The notes: generated by a model from the sequence alone, not told the origin. Positions 44,546 through 53,632 are shown, counted from the first letter of the stretch. The stretch is DNA of 64,000 nt from Algoriella xinjiangensis (GCF_900115015.1 NZ_FOUZ01000009.1:62001-126000), one strand, 5' to 3'. Program-made: numbers and translations.

Positions 44546-45334
44546 ATGACTAAAATATTATTCCCAACAGATTTTTCTGATACTGCAAATAATGCTTTTT
44601 TATATGCCTTAAATCTTGCGAAAGTTTTAAATGCCGAAATCCGATTAATTTCTGTTCAATCTAGTGTTAAAAATTATCTTGATGTAACAGAAGATGATTT
44701 CGAAAGCTATATAAATCAACTAAAAGACATTGCAACTGCAAACGGTTTAGAAGATATTAATATTGAAAGTTCGCTTGTTATTGGAGATTTATTGATGATG
44801 ATTTTAGATATTGTAAACAAACAAGATATTAGTTATATCGTAATGGGAACCAATGGACAAAATAGTTTGGGTAAAAAGTTTTTTGGTTCTAATACACTAA
44901 ATGTGCTTAATAATGCAACCGTTCCGGTAATGATTGTGCCAAATAAAGTAAAGTTTAAAAAAGAAAGAAATTTTGCTTTTGCAACTTTATTTAATGAGAC
45001 AGAAAATAAAGCATTAGCGCAAATGGACGAAGTTGTAAATCGTTACAACAAACAATTAAAATTAGTACACGTAGAAACAAAAGTTGTGACAACAGAAATG
45101 CTTCGTGTAAAAGGAGAATGGGAAGAAAAATATCCAAAAGCTAAAATAGAAATCGTGAATAATGATGATGTAGAAGGCGGATTATTTAGCTATTGTACAT
45201 CAAATAAAGTAGATGTTTTAGGAGTTGTTCACCGTGAATTATCATCTTTCGAACGTTTATTTACAATCAATCACAGCCAACGCTTGTTGTCAAATGCAAG
45301 TGTAGCTTTATTGGTTTTTCAAGAATCTAAATAA
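44546..45334 (+). CDS. Universal stress protein, tandem UspA domains
   Basis: A 262-residue cytoplasmic protein with two Usp domains (about 1-137 and 145-262). The first starts KILFPTDFSDTANNAFLYAL and has an ATP-type loop G-T-N-G-x9-G-S (about residues 99-114). The second domain is more diverged and has lost that loop. Role in stress survival is inferred from the family. It has its own promoter box and terminator. Confidence 0.9.
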   Translation: MTKILFPTDFSDTANNAFLYALNLAKVLNAEIRLISVQSSVKNYLDVTEDDFESYINQLKDIATANGLEDINIESSLVIGDLLMMILDIVNKQDISYIVMGTNGQNSLGKKFFGSNTLNVLNNATVPVMIVPNKVKFKKERNFAFATLFNETENKALAQMDEVVNRYNKQLKLVHVETKVVTTEMLRVKGEWEEKYPKAKIEIVNNDDVEGGLFSYCTSNKVDVLGVVHRELSSFERLFTINHSQRLLSNASVALLVFQESK

Positions 45335-45349
45335 GTATAAATAAATACT

Positions 45350-45376
45350 AAAGCGATGTATTTCATCGCTTTTTTT
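45350..45376 (+). terminator. Intrinsic terminator after the universal stress protein gene
   Basis: A 9-bp perfect stem (45350-45358 with 45364-45372) and a T-run. Confidence 0.85.
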
Positions 45377-45417
45377 GATTGGCTAAATTTTTGCTCTTTT
45401 TTTATAAATTAACGAAT

Positions 45418-46662
45418 ATGACCGAACAAGAAAAGAAAAATAATCTAAAAAAGCACAAAGCAATTGCGACAGGACTATTTGTTGTAATGATGATTGTCTA
45501 TTTTTTGATGGTTTATTTGGCGCAACATTCCGATGCCAAATGGATTGGTTATGTAGAAGCTTTTGCCGAAGCCGCGATGGTTGGTGCGCTTGCCGATTGG
45601 TTTGCGGTTACAGCTTTGTTTCGTTATCCGTTGGGAATTAAAATTCCACACACAAATTTAATAGAGAACAGTAAAAATGCAATTGGTGATAATTTAGGAC
45701 AATTTGTAACCGATAATTTTTTGACGCCCAAAACAATTCGTCCATATATAGAAAAGCTAGAAGTTGTAAAATTTGCGGCAGATTGGTTAAATAAACCGTC
45801 TAATCAAAAAGGATTGCAAGAAGAATTAATCAATTTTTCTAAAAAGATTGTCAATGATTTAGATGATAAAGATGTTGTTGATTTTATTTCGTTAAAAGGT
45901 GATGAAATTTTAAAACAATTTGATTTACCAGAACTTGTTTCGTCTAGTTTAGAATATATTTTAGAGAAAGAAAAGCATGATGAAATTTTAGAATCAATTA
46001 TTCCAAAAGCAAAAGAATATATTTTGCAAAGTGATTTAATTATCAAGGATAAATTGAATGAAAAACATCCCGTAATTTCTTTTTTTGCAGGTAAAAAAAT
46101 CTCGAAAGGAGTAGTGGAAGGCGTGATTAGTTTTCTGGATGAAGTAGAAGAAGATCGAGAACATCCGGTTCGTCAAAATATAGAGCAGATTATTCGAGAT
46201 AATATTTTGAATATAAAAGAATCGCCTGAATGGAGAATTAAGCTAGAAAGTTTGCGCGATGATTTTATTACGCCCGAACGTTTTCATGATTATGCCCTTG
46301 ATTTATGGACGGCGATTCGACAAAATTTAACCGAAAGCTTTGATGATAAAGATTCAGCTTTACAAGTTTATATTCAGAAAAATATAAAGAAGCTTGCCGA
46401 AAATTTAACGGATAATCAAGAAATGATTACTAAAATAAACGGTTGGGTTCGTCATTTTATTTACCGCATGATTTTACGAAATGTAGGCGAAGTAGAAGAT
46501 TTGATTAGTAAAACCGTTGGCGATTGGGAAGGAAAACAATTGAGTGAAAAACTAGAACTAGAAGTTGGTAAAGATTTGCAATTTATACGAATCAATGGGA
46601 CTTTGGTTGGAGGTTTAGTAGGTTTAATCATTTATACAATAACACAATTGGTGTTTCATTAA
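45418..46662 (+). CDS. DUF445 family membrane protein
   Basis: The ATG at 45418 gives 414 residues; an upstream in-frame TTG (45379) overlaps the terminator region and is rejected. One helix near the N-terminus (about 18-36), the DUF445 signature AEAAMVGALADWFAVTALFRYPLG (in two parts, about 45-68, next to PHTNLIE), a long charged helical region, and a C-terminal helix (GTLVGGLVGLIIYTITQL). This resembles YjiN-type inner-membrane proteins of unknown function. The helical middle probably lies in the periplasm or at the membrane surface. Confidence 0.9.
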   Translation: MTEQEKKNNLKKHKAIATGLFVVMMIVYFLMVYLAQHSDAKWIGYVEAFAEAAMVGALADWFAVTALFRYPLGIKIPHTNLIENSKNAIGDNLGQFVTDNFLTPKTIRPYIEKLEVVKFAADWLNKPSNQKGLQEELINFSKKIVNDLDDKDVVDFISLKGDEILKQFDLPELVSSSLEYILEKEKHDEILESIIPKAKEYILQSDLIIKDKLNEKHPVISFFAGKKISKGVVEGVISFLDEVEEDREHPVRQNIEQIIRDNILNIKESPEWRIKLESLRDDFITPERFHDYALDLWTAIRQNLTESFDDKDSALQVYIQKNIKKLAENLTDNQEMITKINGWVRHFIYRMILRNVGEVEDLISKTVGDWEGKQLSEKLELEVGKDLQFIRINGTLVGGLVGLIIYTITQLVFH

Positions 46663-46666
46663 AATA

Positions 46667-46697
46667 AAAAAGCGCGAGATTTATCTCGCGCTTTTTC
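46667..46697. terminator. Bidirectional terminator between the DUF445 and ecotin genes
   Basis: A 14-bp GC-containing inverted repeat (46667-46680 with 46683-46696) with A/T flanks, between convergent genes. Confidence 0.88.
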
Positions 46698-46714
46698 TAT
46701 CAACAATTATAAAA

Positions 46715-47182
46715 TTATTTTACTGTAGTCAGTTTTTCATCCGCCTTCCAAATTCTATATTCTAACACATAGCCTTTTGGTACATAAACTACAATTGGTA
46801 ATTTGCTGTTATAGCGTGTTTGTAAACTTTTTGCATGAACTACTTTTTCAATCGATTTATTATTCATACATCCCATTAAAGAGCCTGCTACATTACCATT
46901 CGACTCGAATTGATAAAAGTTATATCCCCAACCATCTACTGTTTTTTCTTCAAAAGTACCAGCCAAAAAGAAATTATTACATGTATCAACCAATGTTTTT
47001 TTACCAACAAATAGCTCTACACTATAATTATCTTCGTTTGGTAAAGTTTTTAAAGTAATCACTTTTTGTTCGTATCCACTTTTTGCTTTTGGATACATAG
47101 AATAATCAATTTTACTTTTTTGAGCAAATGATAATGTTGTTAAGATCAATGCTACAATGCTAAATATTCTTGTCATTTTCAT
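46715..47182 (-). CDS. eco: Ecotin-family serine protease inhibitor
   Basis: A 155-residue exported protein (signal peptide about 1-20) that matches E. coli ecotin along its length: YPKAKSGYEQKVITL, VELFVGKKTLVDTCN, KTVDGWGYNFYQF, and the C-terminal RYNSKLPIVVYVPKGYVLEYRIWKADEK in two blocks. The reactive loop reads GSLMGC. Aligned on the disulfide Cys, the P1 residue (Met84 in E. coli) is Leu here. Both disulfide Cys are kept. Ecotins inhibit trypsin-fold proteases as dimers in the periplasm; a Leu at P1 suggests chymotrypsin- or elastase-like targets. It has no gene partner. Confidence 0.9.
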   Translation of the reverse strand: MKMTRIFSIVALILTTLSFAQKSKIDYSMYPKAKSGYEQKVITLKTLPNEDNYSVELFVGKKTLVDTCNNFFLAGTFEEKTVDGWGYNFYQFESNGNVAGSLMGCMNNKSIEKVVHAKSLQTRYNSKLPIVVYVPKGYVLEYRIWKADEKLTTVK

Positions 47183-47270
47183 ACTTGTTTAGAATTTGTT
47201 TTTCTATAAGTAAGATGTCTAGAAGTGGGAAAAGGTTGTGTGATGAAGTGTTAAAAATATCACAAATAAA

Positions 47271-47296
47271 AAAAGACAATCAAATGATTGTCTTTT
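47271..47296 (-). terminator. Terminator after tRNA-Asn
   Basis: A 12-bp perfect inverted repeat with a 2-base core, ending in a T-run on the minus strand, starts 3 bp after the tRNA 3' end. Confidence 0.85.
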
Positions 47297-47299
47297 TTG

Positions 47300-47373
47300 C
47301 TCCTCCTCTTGGGCTCGAACCAAGGACCCTCTGATTAACAGTCAGATGCTCTAACCAACTGAGCTAAGGAGGA
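47300..47373 (-). tRNA. tRNA-Asn (GTT)
   Basis: A 74-nt cloverleaf on the minus strand. The 7-bp acceptor stem is TCCTCCT/AGGAGGA with discriminator G. The D-arm is TAGCTCAGTTGGTTAGAGC, the anticodon stem-loop has CTGTTAA with anticodon GTT, and the T-arm has GGTTCGAGCC. CCA is not encoded. Confidence 0.97.
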
Positions 47374-47396
47374 GTATCGTTATCGATATTGTGTTG

Positions 47397-47427
47397 CAAA
47401 TATAGAGCAAATTTTATTACTTCCAAA
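47397..47427 (-). promoter_or_regulatory. Perfect Bacteroidota promoter (TTTG-N19-TATATTTG) for tRNA-Asn
   Basis: On the minus strand, TTTG (47424-47427) and TATATTTG (47397-47404) are exactly 19 bp apart, the full consensus for the primary sigma factor of Bacteroidota. It ends 23 bp before the tRNA 5' end. Confidence 0.85.
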
Positions 47428-47544
47428 TCTAAAATTAAAAAAAATGATGCGTTGAATGCCCTAAAACAGGCAACTCTTTGAAAATGAATGATAAAAAATT
47501 TTATTTTTTTTGAAAAATATTCATCTTAAATCTTAATTTGAAAT

Positions 47545-48219
47545 TTATTTGTAATGATAAAAGATTCCTTGTTGTGTAGCCGTCCATAAAGGCGCTTCTT
47601 TATTTGCCGCTTTTAATGCATTGCTTGCCCACGTATTACACGTAAAAAATAAGCTATAACTACCTTTTGCTTCGTAAAAAGCATCATTATTACCGTAAAC
47701 AGCATCCGTTTTTATCAGTTGGATTTTATTTTGTTCATCCAAATCAAAAGATTGTTTTATATAGTTTATCAATTCTGTATATTCTTCTTTGCTCATGTAG
47801 ACGCGCTTACAATCTTCATCTACTTTCATTTCGTTGTAAAAAGTTGTGTGCATCGCAGATTCTCCTAACCAAAAAGCAGCTTTAAAAGCGGTTGAGAATT
47901 TTAAATCTTTCCATTCGGGTGTATCCAAATAAAAACCTTTGTCGCCCCAACCAACCGCAAGATATTTATACTGTTGTTTAGATTTTGTATCGCTGAAAGG
48001 AATATAAGTTGACCAATCAATTTGATCTGTAACTACAGGCATCACAATGTCCGTATGTACGCCGTTTGTTTTGATATAAACTTCGACTTGATCAATTGGT
48101 TTTTCTGGTGTTTTATTAACCGAAATTAAAGGAAGAATGAGAACTGCAAGTAGATAAATGATAATTAATCCGACTAAAACGCCCAATGTTTTAAGGATAA
48201 ACTTTAATATTTTTTTCAT
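47545..48219 (-). CDS. TIGR02117 family protein (DUF2459), membrane-anchored
   Basis: A 224-residue protein with one N-terminal membrane helix (about 8-32) and an exported domain. The family pattern is clear: VEVYIKTNGVHTDIVMPV, then YLAVGWGDKGFYLDTPEW and TCNTWASNALKAA. A Cys and two His in these blocks could form a peptidase-like site, but no activity is known. It is separated from clpB by a terminator. Confidence 0.85.
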   Translation of the reverse strand: MKKILKFILKTLGVLVGLIIIYLLAVLILPLISVNKTPEKPIDQVEVYIKTNGVHTDIVMPVVTDQIDWSTYIPFSDTKSKQQYKYLAVGWGDKGFYLDTPEWKDLKFSTAFKAAFWLGESAMHTTFYNEMKVDEDCKRVYMSKEEYTELINYIKQSFDLDEQNKIQLIKTDAVYGNNDAFYEAKGSYSLFFTCNTWASNALKAANKEAPLWTATQQGIFYHYK

Positions 48220-48247
48220 AGTTGTGAGGTTGATGAGCTAAAATAAA

Positions 48248-48275
48248 AAAACCTGCTTAATTAAAAGCAGGTTTT
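48248..48275 (-). terminator. Terminator after clpB
   Basis: An 11-bp perfect stem (48248-48258 with 48265-48275) with a 6-base loop and A/T flanks, between clpB and the TIGR02117 gene. Confidence 0.85.
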
Positions 48276-48312
48276 AAGCTAAATATTCACATTAATAAAA
48301 AACTGTCTATTC

Positions 48313-50925
48313 TTAGTTATTTGTTCTGAAAACTAATTTATTGTCGCCTTGTTTTTCGTCAAAATAATCAACTAAAACAGCGTCATTATCATTAATTGTT
48401 CCTTTTAAAATTTCTTTAGAAAGTTCATTCAACACATCTTGTTGAATAACTCTTTTCAATGGTCGCGCTCCAAATTGTGGATCGTATCCTTTTTTCGCTA
48501 AATAATCTATCGCTTCTGGCGTAATATCTAATGTAATATCGCGAAGTGCTAATTTTTTAGCCACGGCATTTAAATAGATTTTTACAATTCCAGAAATTTG
48601 ATTTTCGCTTAACGGACGGAATAATATAATTTCGTCGATACGGTTTAAAAACTCTGGACGGAAATTTTGTTTTAATTCGTCAAAAACAACCTCTTTTGTT
48701 TCGTTATAAACTTGTGCAACATTATTGTTATCAATATCCGCAAATTTCTCTAAAATAGTATGCGAACCAAAGTTAGACGTCATAATGATTATGGTGTTTT
48801 TGAAGTTAACAACACGTCCTTTATTGTCTGTTAATCGACCATCATCTAAAACTTGTAATAAAATATTGAAAACATCTGGATGCGCTTTCTCTATCTCATC
48901 TAACAAAATTACCGAATATGGACGACGACGAACAGCCTCTGTTAATTGTCCACCTTCATCATAACCAACATAGCCCGGAGGTGCCCCAACCAAGCGCGAA
49001 ACGGCATGACGTTCTTGATATTCTGACATATCGATACGCGTCATTGCATTTTCATCATCAAATAAAAACTCAGCCAAAGCTTTCGCTAATTCGGTTTTAC
49101 CAACACCTGTAGATCCTAAGAATAAGAACGAACCAATTGGTTTTCCTTCGTCACTTAATCCAGCTCTAGAACGGCGAATAGCGTCCGAAACTGCTGTAAT
49201 TGCTTCTTCTTGTCCTAATACACGTTGATGCAATTCTTCTTCTAAATTCAATAATTTTTCGCGGTCAGATTGCATCATTTTTTGAGCAGGAACACCTGTC
49301 CATTTTGATACAACTTCTGCAATATCATCCGAATCAACAAATTCTTTTACCAATTTGTTTTGCGAATTTTTTTCAAGAATTTCTTCAGCATCTTGCAAAT
49401 CTTTTTTGGCATTTACCAAATCTTCAAATTCTAATTTAGAAGCTGTTGCGTAATCATAATCACGTTTTGCACGTTCGATATCAAATTTTATATTTTCGAT
49501 ATTTTTACGTAAATCTTGCACTTCGTCCGCACGATTTTTTTCTGCTTGCCATTTCGAGTTTAATTGACTTCTTTCGTCTTGAAGATTTGATAATTCTTCT
49601 TTCAAAAGATTCAATTTTTTCTCATCATCTTCACGTTTTATCGCTTCAATTTCGATTTCTAACTGAATAATTCGACGATCTAATTTATCTAAATCTTCAG
49701 GTTTAGAATTCATTTCCATTCTTAATTTAGACGCAGCTTCGTCCATTAAATCAATGGCTTTATCCGGTAAAAAACGATCTGTAATATAACGTGTTGATAA
49801 TTTAACAGCCGCTATAATTGCTTCGTCTTTAATTCCTATTTTATGATGTTGTTCGTATTTATCTTTAATTCCACGTAAGATAGAAATTGCAGATTCTTCA
49901 TCTGGCTCTTCCACCATTACTTTCTGAAAACGACGCTCTAATGCTTTATCTTTTTCGAAATATTTTTGATATTCATTAAGTGTTGTTGCACCAATCGAAC
50001 GTAATTCTCCACGAGCCAAAGCAGGTTTTAGGATATTTGCCGCATCCATAGCGCCTTCTCCGCCACCACCAGCACCAACCAATGTGTGAATTTCATCTAT
50101 AAATAAGATGATTTCTCCATTAGATGAAGTTACTTCTTTGACAACTGCTTTTAAACGCTCCTCAAATTCTCCTTTGTATTTCGCACCCGCAACCAAAGCA
50201 CCCATATCCAACGAGAAAATTTGTTTATTCAACAAGTTTTCAGGAACATCTCCATTGATAATTCGGTGTGCTAAACCTTCTGCAATAGCAGTTTTACCAA
50301 CACCTGGCTCACCAATTAAGATTGGATTGTTTTTGGTACGACGCGATAGGATTTGTAATACACGGCGAATTTCTTCGTCACGTCCAATTACAGGATCCAA
50401 CTTTCCTTCTTTTGCTAAATCTGTTAAGTTTTTAGCAAATTTATTTAATGAATTATATGTGCCTTCTGCATTTTCAGAAGTTACTCTTTCTCCGTTTCTC
50501 AATTCTGTTACTAATTTTTTTGTGTTATCAAATGTTACACCTTTGTTTTTTAGTAATTGACTAACAGGCGAAACATTTTTGATTAAACCTAATAATAAAT
50601 GTTCTAACGTAATAAAATCATCGTTCATCTCTTTTGCAATTTCTTTCGCAACTTGCAAAATTTGGTTAGATGAATTAGAAAGATGATTTCCTTGTTGCCC
50701 TTCAATTCTTGGATATTTGCTAATTTCAAGGTCTAATTCTGGTTTTAGAATATCCACTTTTACACCTTGTTTTTCTAATATTAATGAAATTACATTTTCA
50801 TCAACATCCAACATTCCTCCAAAAATATGAGCAGGTTCTATTGCTTGATTTTTATGCTCAACAGCAATTTGTTGAGCGGACTGAATTGCTTCTCGTCCTT
50901 TTATAGTAAATTGATTAAAATCCAT
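48313..50925 (-). CDS. clpB: ATP-dependent disaggregase ClpB
   Basis: Hsp100 AAA+ ring protein that, with DnaK, pulls proteins out of aggregates. It has 870 residues. In order: the N-terminal double Clp repeat (1-145), AAA domain 1 with GEPGVGKTA (about 205), the coiled-coil middle domain (about 405-525) that separates ClpB from ClpA, and AAA domain 2 with GSTGVGKTE (about 605), plus a C-terminal cap. Walker B sites LFIDEIHTL and ILLDEIEKAHP are intact. No CIRCE or known heat-shock element is recognised in the upstream 150 bp. Confidence 0.97.
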   Translation of the reverse strand: MDFNQFTIKGREAIQSAQQIAVEHKNQAIEPAHIFGGMLDVDENVISLILEKQGVKVDILKPELDLEISKYPRIEGQQGNHLSNSSNQILQVAKEIAKEMNDDFITLEHLLLGLIKNVSPVSQLLKNKGVTFDNTKKLVTELRNGERVTSENAEGTYNSLNKFAKNLTDLAKEGKLDPVIGRDEEIRRVLQILSRRTKNNPILIGEPGVGKTAIAEGLAHRIINGDVPENLLNKQIFSLDMGALVAGAKYKGEFEERLKAVVKEVTSSNGEIILFIDEIHTLVGAGGGGEGAMDAANILKPALARGELRSIGATTLNEYQKYFEKDKALERRFQKVMVEEPDEESAISILRGIKDKYEQHHKIGIKDEAIIAAVKLSTRYITDRFLPDKAIDLMDEAASKLRMEMNSKPEDLDKLDRRIIQLEIEIEAIKREDDEKKLNLLKEELSNLQDERSQLNSKWQAEKNRADEVQDLRKNIENIKFDIERAKRDYDYATASKLEFEDLVNAKKDLQDAEEILEKNSQNKLVKEFVDSDDIAEVVSKWTGVPAQKMMQSDREKLLNLEEELHQRVLGQEEAITAVSDAIRRSRAGLSDEGKPIGSFLFLGSTGVGKTELAKALAEFLFDDENAMTRIDMSEYQERHAVSRLVGAPPGYVGYDEGGQLTEAVRRRPYSVILLDEIEKAHPDVFNILLQVLDDGRLTDNKGRVVNFKNTIIIMTSNFGSHTILEKFADIDNNNVAQVYNETKEVVFDELKQNFRPEFLNRIDEIILFRPLSENQISGIVKIYLNAVAKKLALRDITLDITPEAIDYLAKKGYDPQFGARPLKRVIQQDVLNELSKEILKGTINDNDAVLVDYFDEKQGDNKLVFRTNN

Positions 50926-51028
50926 TGTTTTTTAGTTTTTTATGTTTGATTGTGTTTAGTATTCATCAAAAAAAACTCCAAACTAATTTTAATCGGATAA
51001 AACTGACTTTTTGACGTTGTTACATAAA

Positions 51029-51059
51029 AAAAGGAGACATTTTGACAACATCTCCTTTT
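51029..51059 (-). terminator. Terminator of the cysK-cysE unit
   Basis: A 9-bp stem (51029-51037 with 51051-51059) around a 13-base loop lies 21 bp after the cysK stop and carries a T-run on the minus strand. Confidence 0.75.
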
Positions 51060-51079
51060 CGCATTTTTAAATTTTGATT

Positions 51080-51988
51080 TTAAAACAATCCTTCTATTGA
51101 TAAATAGCGTTCTCCTGTATCATAATTAAATGTCAGTATTTTTGCTTCAGTTCCTATTTCTTCTAATTTTTTTGATACTGCAGCTAATGATGCTCCAGTT
51201 GAAATACCAACAAATAAACCTTCTTCTTTCGCAATTATTTTTGTAAAATCGTAGGCTTCTTCTTTCGTGATTTGTATAGAACCGTCTAAAATAGAAGTAT
51301 CTAAATTACCTGGAATAAAACCTGCACCAATTCCTTGCAAAGCATGCGGACCAGATTGCCCTCCAGAAATTACGGGAGAATCTGATGGTTCTACTGCTAA
51401 AACTTTTGTTGCAGAATTTAGTTCTTTCAAAGCTTTTCCTACACCAGATAAATGCCCGCCAGTTCCTACACCAGAAATTAGATAATCTACACCTTGAGGA
51501 AAATCTGCAATAATTTCTTTTGCAGTTGTATTATAATGAACTGTTGGATTTGAGCTATTCTCGAATTGTTGCGGAACCCAAGCGCCATCTATCGTTTCGG
51601 CTAATTCTTGTGCCTTTGCAATTGCGCCTTTCATACCCAATTCTTTTGGTGTCAAAACAAATTCAGCACCATAAGCTTCCATTATTTTACGACGCTCAAT
51701 AGACATTGATTCGGGCATTGTAATAATCATTTTATAACCTTTTACAGCCGCAACAAACGATAAACCAATTCCTGTATTACCAGAAGTAGGCTCAATAATA
51801 GTTCCACCAGGTTTTAGAATTCCAGCTTTTTCAGCATCTTCAATCATTGCCAAAGCAATACGATCTTTGATAGATCCGCCTGGATTTTGTTTTTCTACTT
51901 TTATATAAACTTGATGGTTCGGAAATAGTTTATTTAGTTTAATAATTGGCGTATTTCCAATTGTTTCTAATACATTATTATAAATCAT
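51080..51988 (-). CDS. cysK: Cysteine synthase A (O-acetylserine sulfhydrylase)
   Basis: PLP enzyme that makes cysteine from O-acetylserine and sulfide. It has 302 residues. The PLP lysine is Lys41 in NPGGSIKDR. Also seen are [11 protein letters not shown] (about residues 67-77, carboxylate loop), the phosphate-binding [12 protein letters not shown] (about 173-184) and [10 protein letters not shown] near the C-terminus. It is 11 bp after cysE, forming a two-gene cysteine operon. Confidence 0.96.
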   Translation of the reverse strand: MIYNNVLETIGNTPIIKLNKLFPNHQVYIKVEKQNPGGSIKDRIALAMIEDAEKAGILKPGGTIIEPTSGNTGIGLSFVAAVKGYKMIITMPESMSIERRKIMEAYGAEFVLTPKELGMKGAIAKAQELAETIDGAWVPQQFENSSNPTVHYNTTAKEIIADFPQGVDYLISGVGTGGHLSGVGKALKELNSATKVLAVEPSDSPVISGGQSGPHALQGIGAGFIPGNLDTSILDGSIQITKEEAYDFTKIIAKEEGLFVGISTGASLAAVSKKLEEIGTEAKILTFNYDTGERYLSIEGLF

Positions 51989-51999
51989 TGTTTAAGTTT

Positions 52000-52773
52000 T
52001 TAGATTGTGTAATCGTTATGATGTTCTGTTTTTTGTTTTCTAATTTGTGGTTGCTGCTCCAAATAAACAACCGAATTTTCTTCGATACTTTCGGTAATCC
52101 ACACATTTCCACCAATGGTAGAATTTTTTCCGATAATCGTTGTTCCGCCTAAAATTGTAGCACCAGCGTAAATTGTAACATTATCTTCGATAGTTGGATG
52201 ACGTTTTTTATCCGCTAAATTTTTCGAAACATAAAATGCGCCAAGCGTAACGCCTTGATAAATTTTGACATTATCACCAATTGTTGTTGTTTCACCAATT
52301 ACAATTCCCGTTCCGTGATCGATGTAAAAGTTTTTACCAATTGTAGCGCCAGGATGAATATCAATTCCAGTTTTAGAATGTGCATATTCAGAAAAAAATC
52401 GTGGTAAAATTGGCGCGTCTAATTGATATAAAACGTGAGCCAAACGATGAATTGCGATGGCAAAAAAACCTGGATAAGCCAAAATGATTTCGATTTCTGA
52501 TTTTGAAGCAGGATCATTTGCGTAAAACGTGAAGATTAAATGTTCTAATTCGCGACGAATTGTTTCGAATTGATCAAAAAAGAATAAGCTAATTTTTTCG
52601 GCTTTTTCTATCGGAACAATTTTAATTAAAATTTCATTTAATTTATTTAAAAGTTCTTGTTTTGAATAAGTTGGATTAGGCTGCTGAAATATTTCATCAT
52701 ATATAATTGATTCAATCAGAGGTTCTAATTCATGTTTATTAAACGGTAAACTGTATTTATTTAATTTCTGCAT
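52000..52773 (-). CDS. cysE: Serine O-acetyltransferase
   Basis: Makes O-acetylserine for the following cysK. A 257-residue protein with an N-terminal helical domain (about 1-135) and a C-terminal left-handed beta-helix of hexapeptide repeats. Catalytic HSKTGIDIHPGATIG and DHGTGIVIGETTTIG (about residues 148-180) are intact. The end of the protein is a short basic tail with PQIRKQKTEHHNDYTI, as in the EpsC type. The two products may form the cysteine synthase complex, in which the CysE C-terminal Ile enters the CysK site; the last residue here is Ile, which fits. Confidence 0.95.
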   Translation of the reverse strand: MQKLNKYSLPFNKHELEPLIESIIYDEIFQQPNPTYSKQELLNKLNEILIKIVPIEKAEKISLFFFDQFETIRRELEHLIFTFYANDPASKSEIEIILAYPGFFAIAIHRLAHVLYQLDAPILPRFFSEYAHSKTGIDIHPGATIGKNFYIDHGTGIVIGETTTIGDNVKIYQGVTLGAFYVSKNLADKKRHPTIEDNVTIYAGATILGGTTIIGKNSTIGGNVWITESIEENSVVYLEQQPQIRKQKTEHHNDYTI

Positions 52774-52809
52774 TCTCTATTTATCTATAAACTCTATAAA
52801 AATAGTAGA

Positions 52810-52817
52810 CAAATGTA
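52810..52817 (-). promoter_or_regulatory. -7 box (TACATTTG) for cysE-cysK
   Basis: Exact TAnnTTTG match on the minus strand, 36 bp before the cysE ATG. The -33 region is not recognisable. Confidence 0.5.
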
Positions 52818-53042
52818 TTAATTTTTTTTATTTATACGATAGAAGAAGTGATAAATCATGAATTTTCAAAAAATAGAATTCAAAAAAATAATTATTATGT
52901 TAGCATAGTTTACACTAAATTGTCTTTAATGAGTAAAAATAATAATATTTATCAATAATTTATTTATTTAATATTTCCTTGTTAATAAGTGTTTTATTCG
53001 TTTTTAATCATAAAATATGATAAATTTTTATAAAATTTTAGC

Positions 53043-53082
53043 TTTAGTGTTTTGATTACACTAAAATTTAATTACTTTAGTG
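53043..53082 (+). promoter_or_regulatory. Promoter with TTTAGTG half-sites before the DUF2147 gene
   Basis: TTTG (53051-53054), 18 bp, then TACTTTAG (53073-53080), one base from the housekeeping consensus. TTTAGTG at 53043-53049 and its reverse complement CACTAAA at 53059-53065 form an inverted repeat around the -33 box, and a third TTTAGTG (53076-53082) overlaps the -7 box. This looks like an operator. No binding protein is known. Confidence 0.45.
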
Positions 53083-53106
53083 AAATAAATTTTAAAGGAT
53101 AAAAAT

Positions 53107-53532
53107 ATGAAAAAATCAATTTTATTCGGATTATTCTTTATGTTGACATCTTTAATGTACGCACAATCACCGATTGGAACATGGAAAACAATTGATGACG
53201 AAACGAAACAGGCGAAGTCTTACGTAGAGATTTTCGAAAAAGATGGTAAACTTTACGGTAAAGTCTCTAAGATTTTAACAAAAGGAAAAGAAAATGCAAA
53301 ATGTACAGAATGTACAGGAGCACTAAAAAATAAACCAATTTTAGGACTTCAGATTCTTTCGGGTCTTAAAAAAGAAGGAAAAGAATGGTCTGGAGGAAAG
53401 ATTATTGATCCTACAAACGGAAAAGAATACAAAGCAAAAATGACCCTAAATGGAGTTGATAAATTGGATGTAAGAGGTTACATTGGAATTTCATTAATGG
53501 GAAGAACACAAACTTGGCAACGAGTTAAATAA
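53107..53532 (+). CDS. DUF2147 domain protein, exported
   Basis: A 141-residue protein with a signal peptide (about 1-19, ending YAQ) and one DUF2147 domain. The family pattern is IGTWKTIDDETKQAKSYVEI, then GKVSKIL, a CxxC pair (KCTECTGALK) and the C-terminal RGYIGISLMGRTQTWQRV. The function is unknown. It is a single-gene unit with its own promoter and terminator. Confidence 0.9.
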   Translation: MKKSILFGLFFMLTSLMYAQSPIGTWKTIDDETKQAKSYVEIFEKDGKLYGKVSKILTKGKENAKCTECTGALKNKPILGLQILSGLKKEGKEWSGGKIIDPTNGKEYKAKMTLNGVDKLDVRGYIGISLMGRTQTWQRVK

Positions 53533-53590
53533 AATCAAAACGAAAAAAAGGTTACTCTGAGTAATCAAACCCACAAAATTTTTACTCTAT

Positions 53591-53630
53591 AATGACTATT
53601 TTATATTTAAAGTAGTCATTATTTTTTTTG
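53591..53630 (+). terminator. Intrinsic terminator after the DUF2147 gene
   Basis: A 12-bp stem with one mismatch (53591-53602 with 53609-53620) is followed by a run of eight T. Confidence 0.75.
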
Positions 53631-53632
53631 CT

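Larger units (their letters stand above)
52774..53106. other. Gene-free AT-rich spacer between divergent cysE and the DUF2147 gene
   Basis: The 333 bp hold no supportable gene. Contents: the cysE -7 box (52810-52817), a CACTAAA half-site (52913-52919) and the promoter with its repeats for the DUF2147 gene at 53043-53082. The middle (about 52830-53030) is very AT-rich with no clear structure. Confidence 0.6.

Noticed and set aside
47300-47373. tRNA-Asn considered as an integration site for a mobile element.
   Set aside because: No repeat of the tRNA 3' end, no integrase and no atypical genes on either side.
50108-50560. A 150-codon open frame antisense to clpB.
   Set aside because: Shadow of the conserved AAA domain; no start signal, no family.
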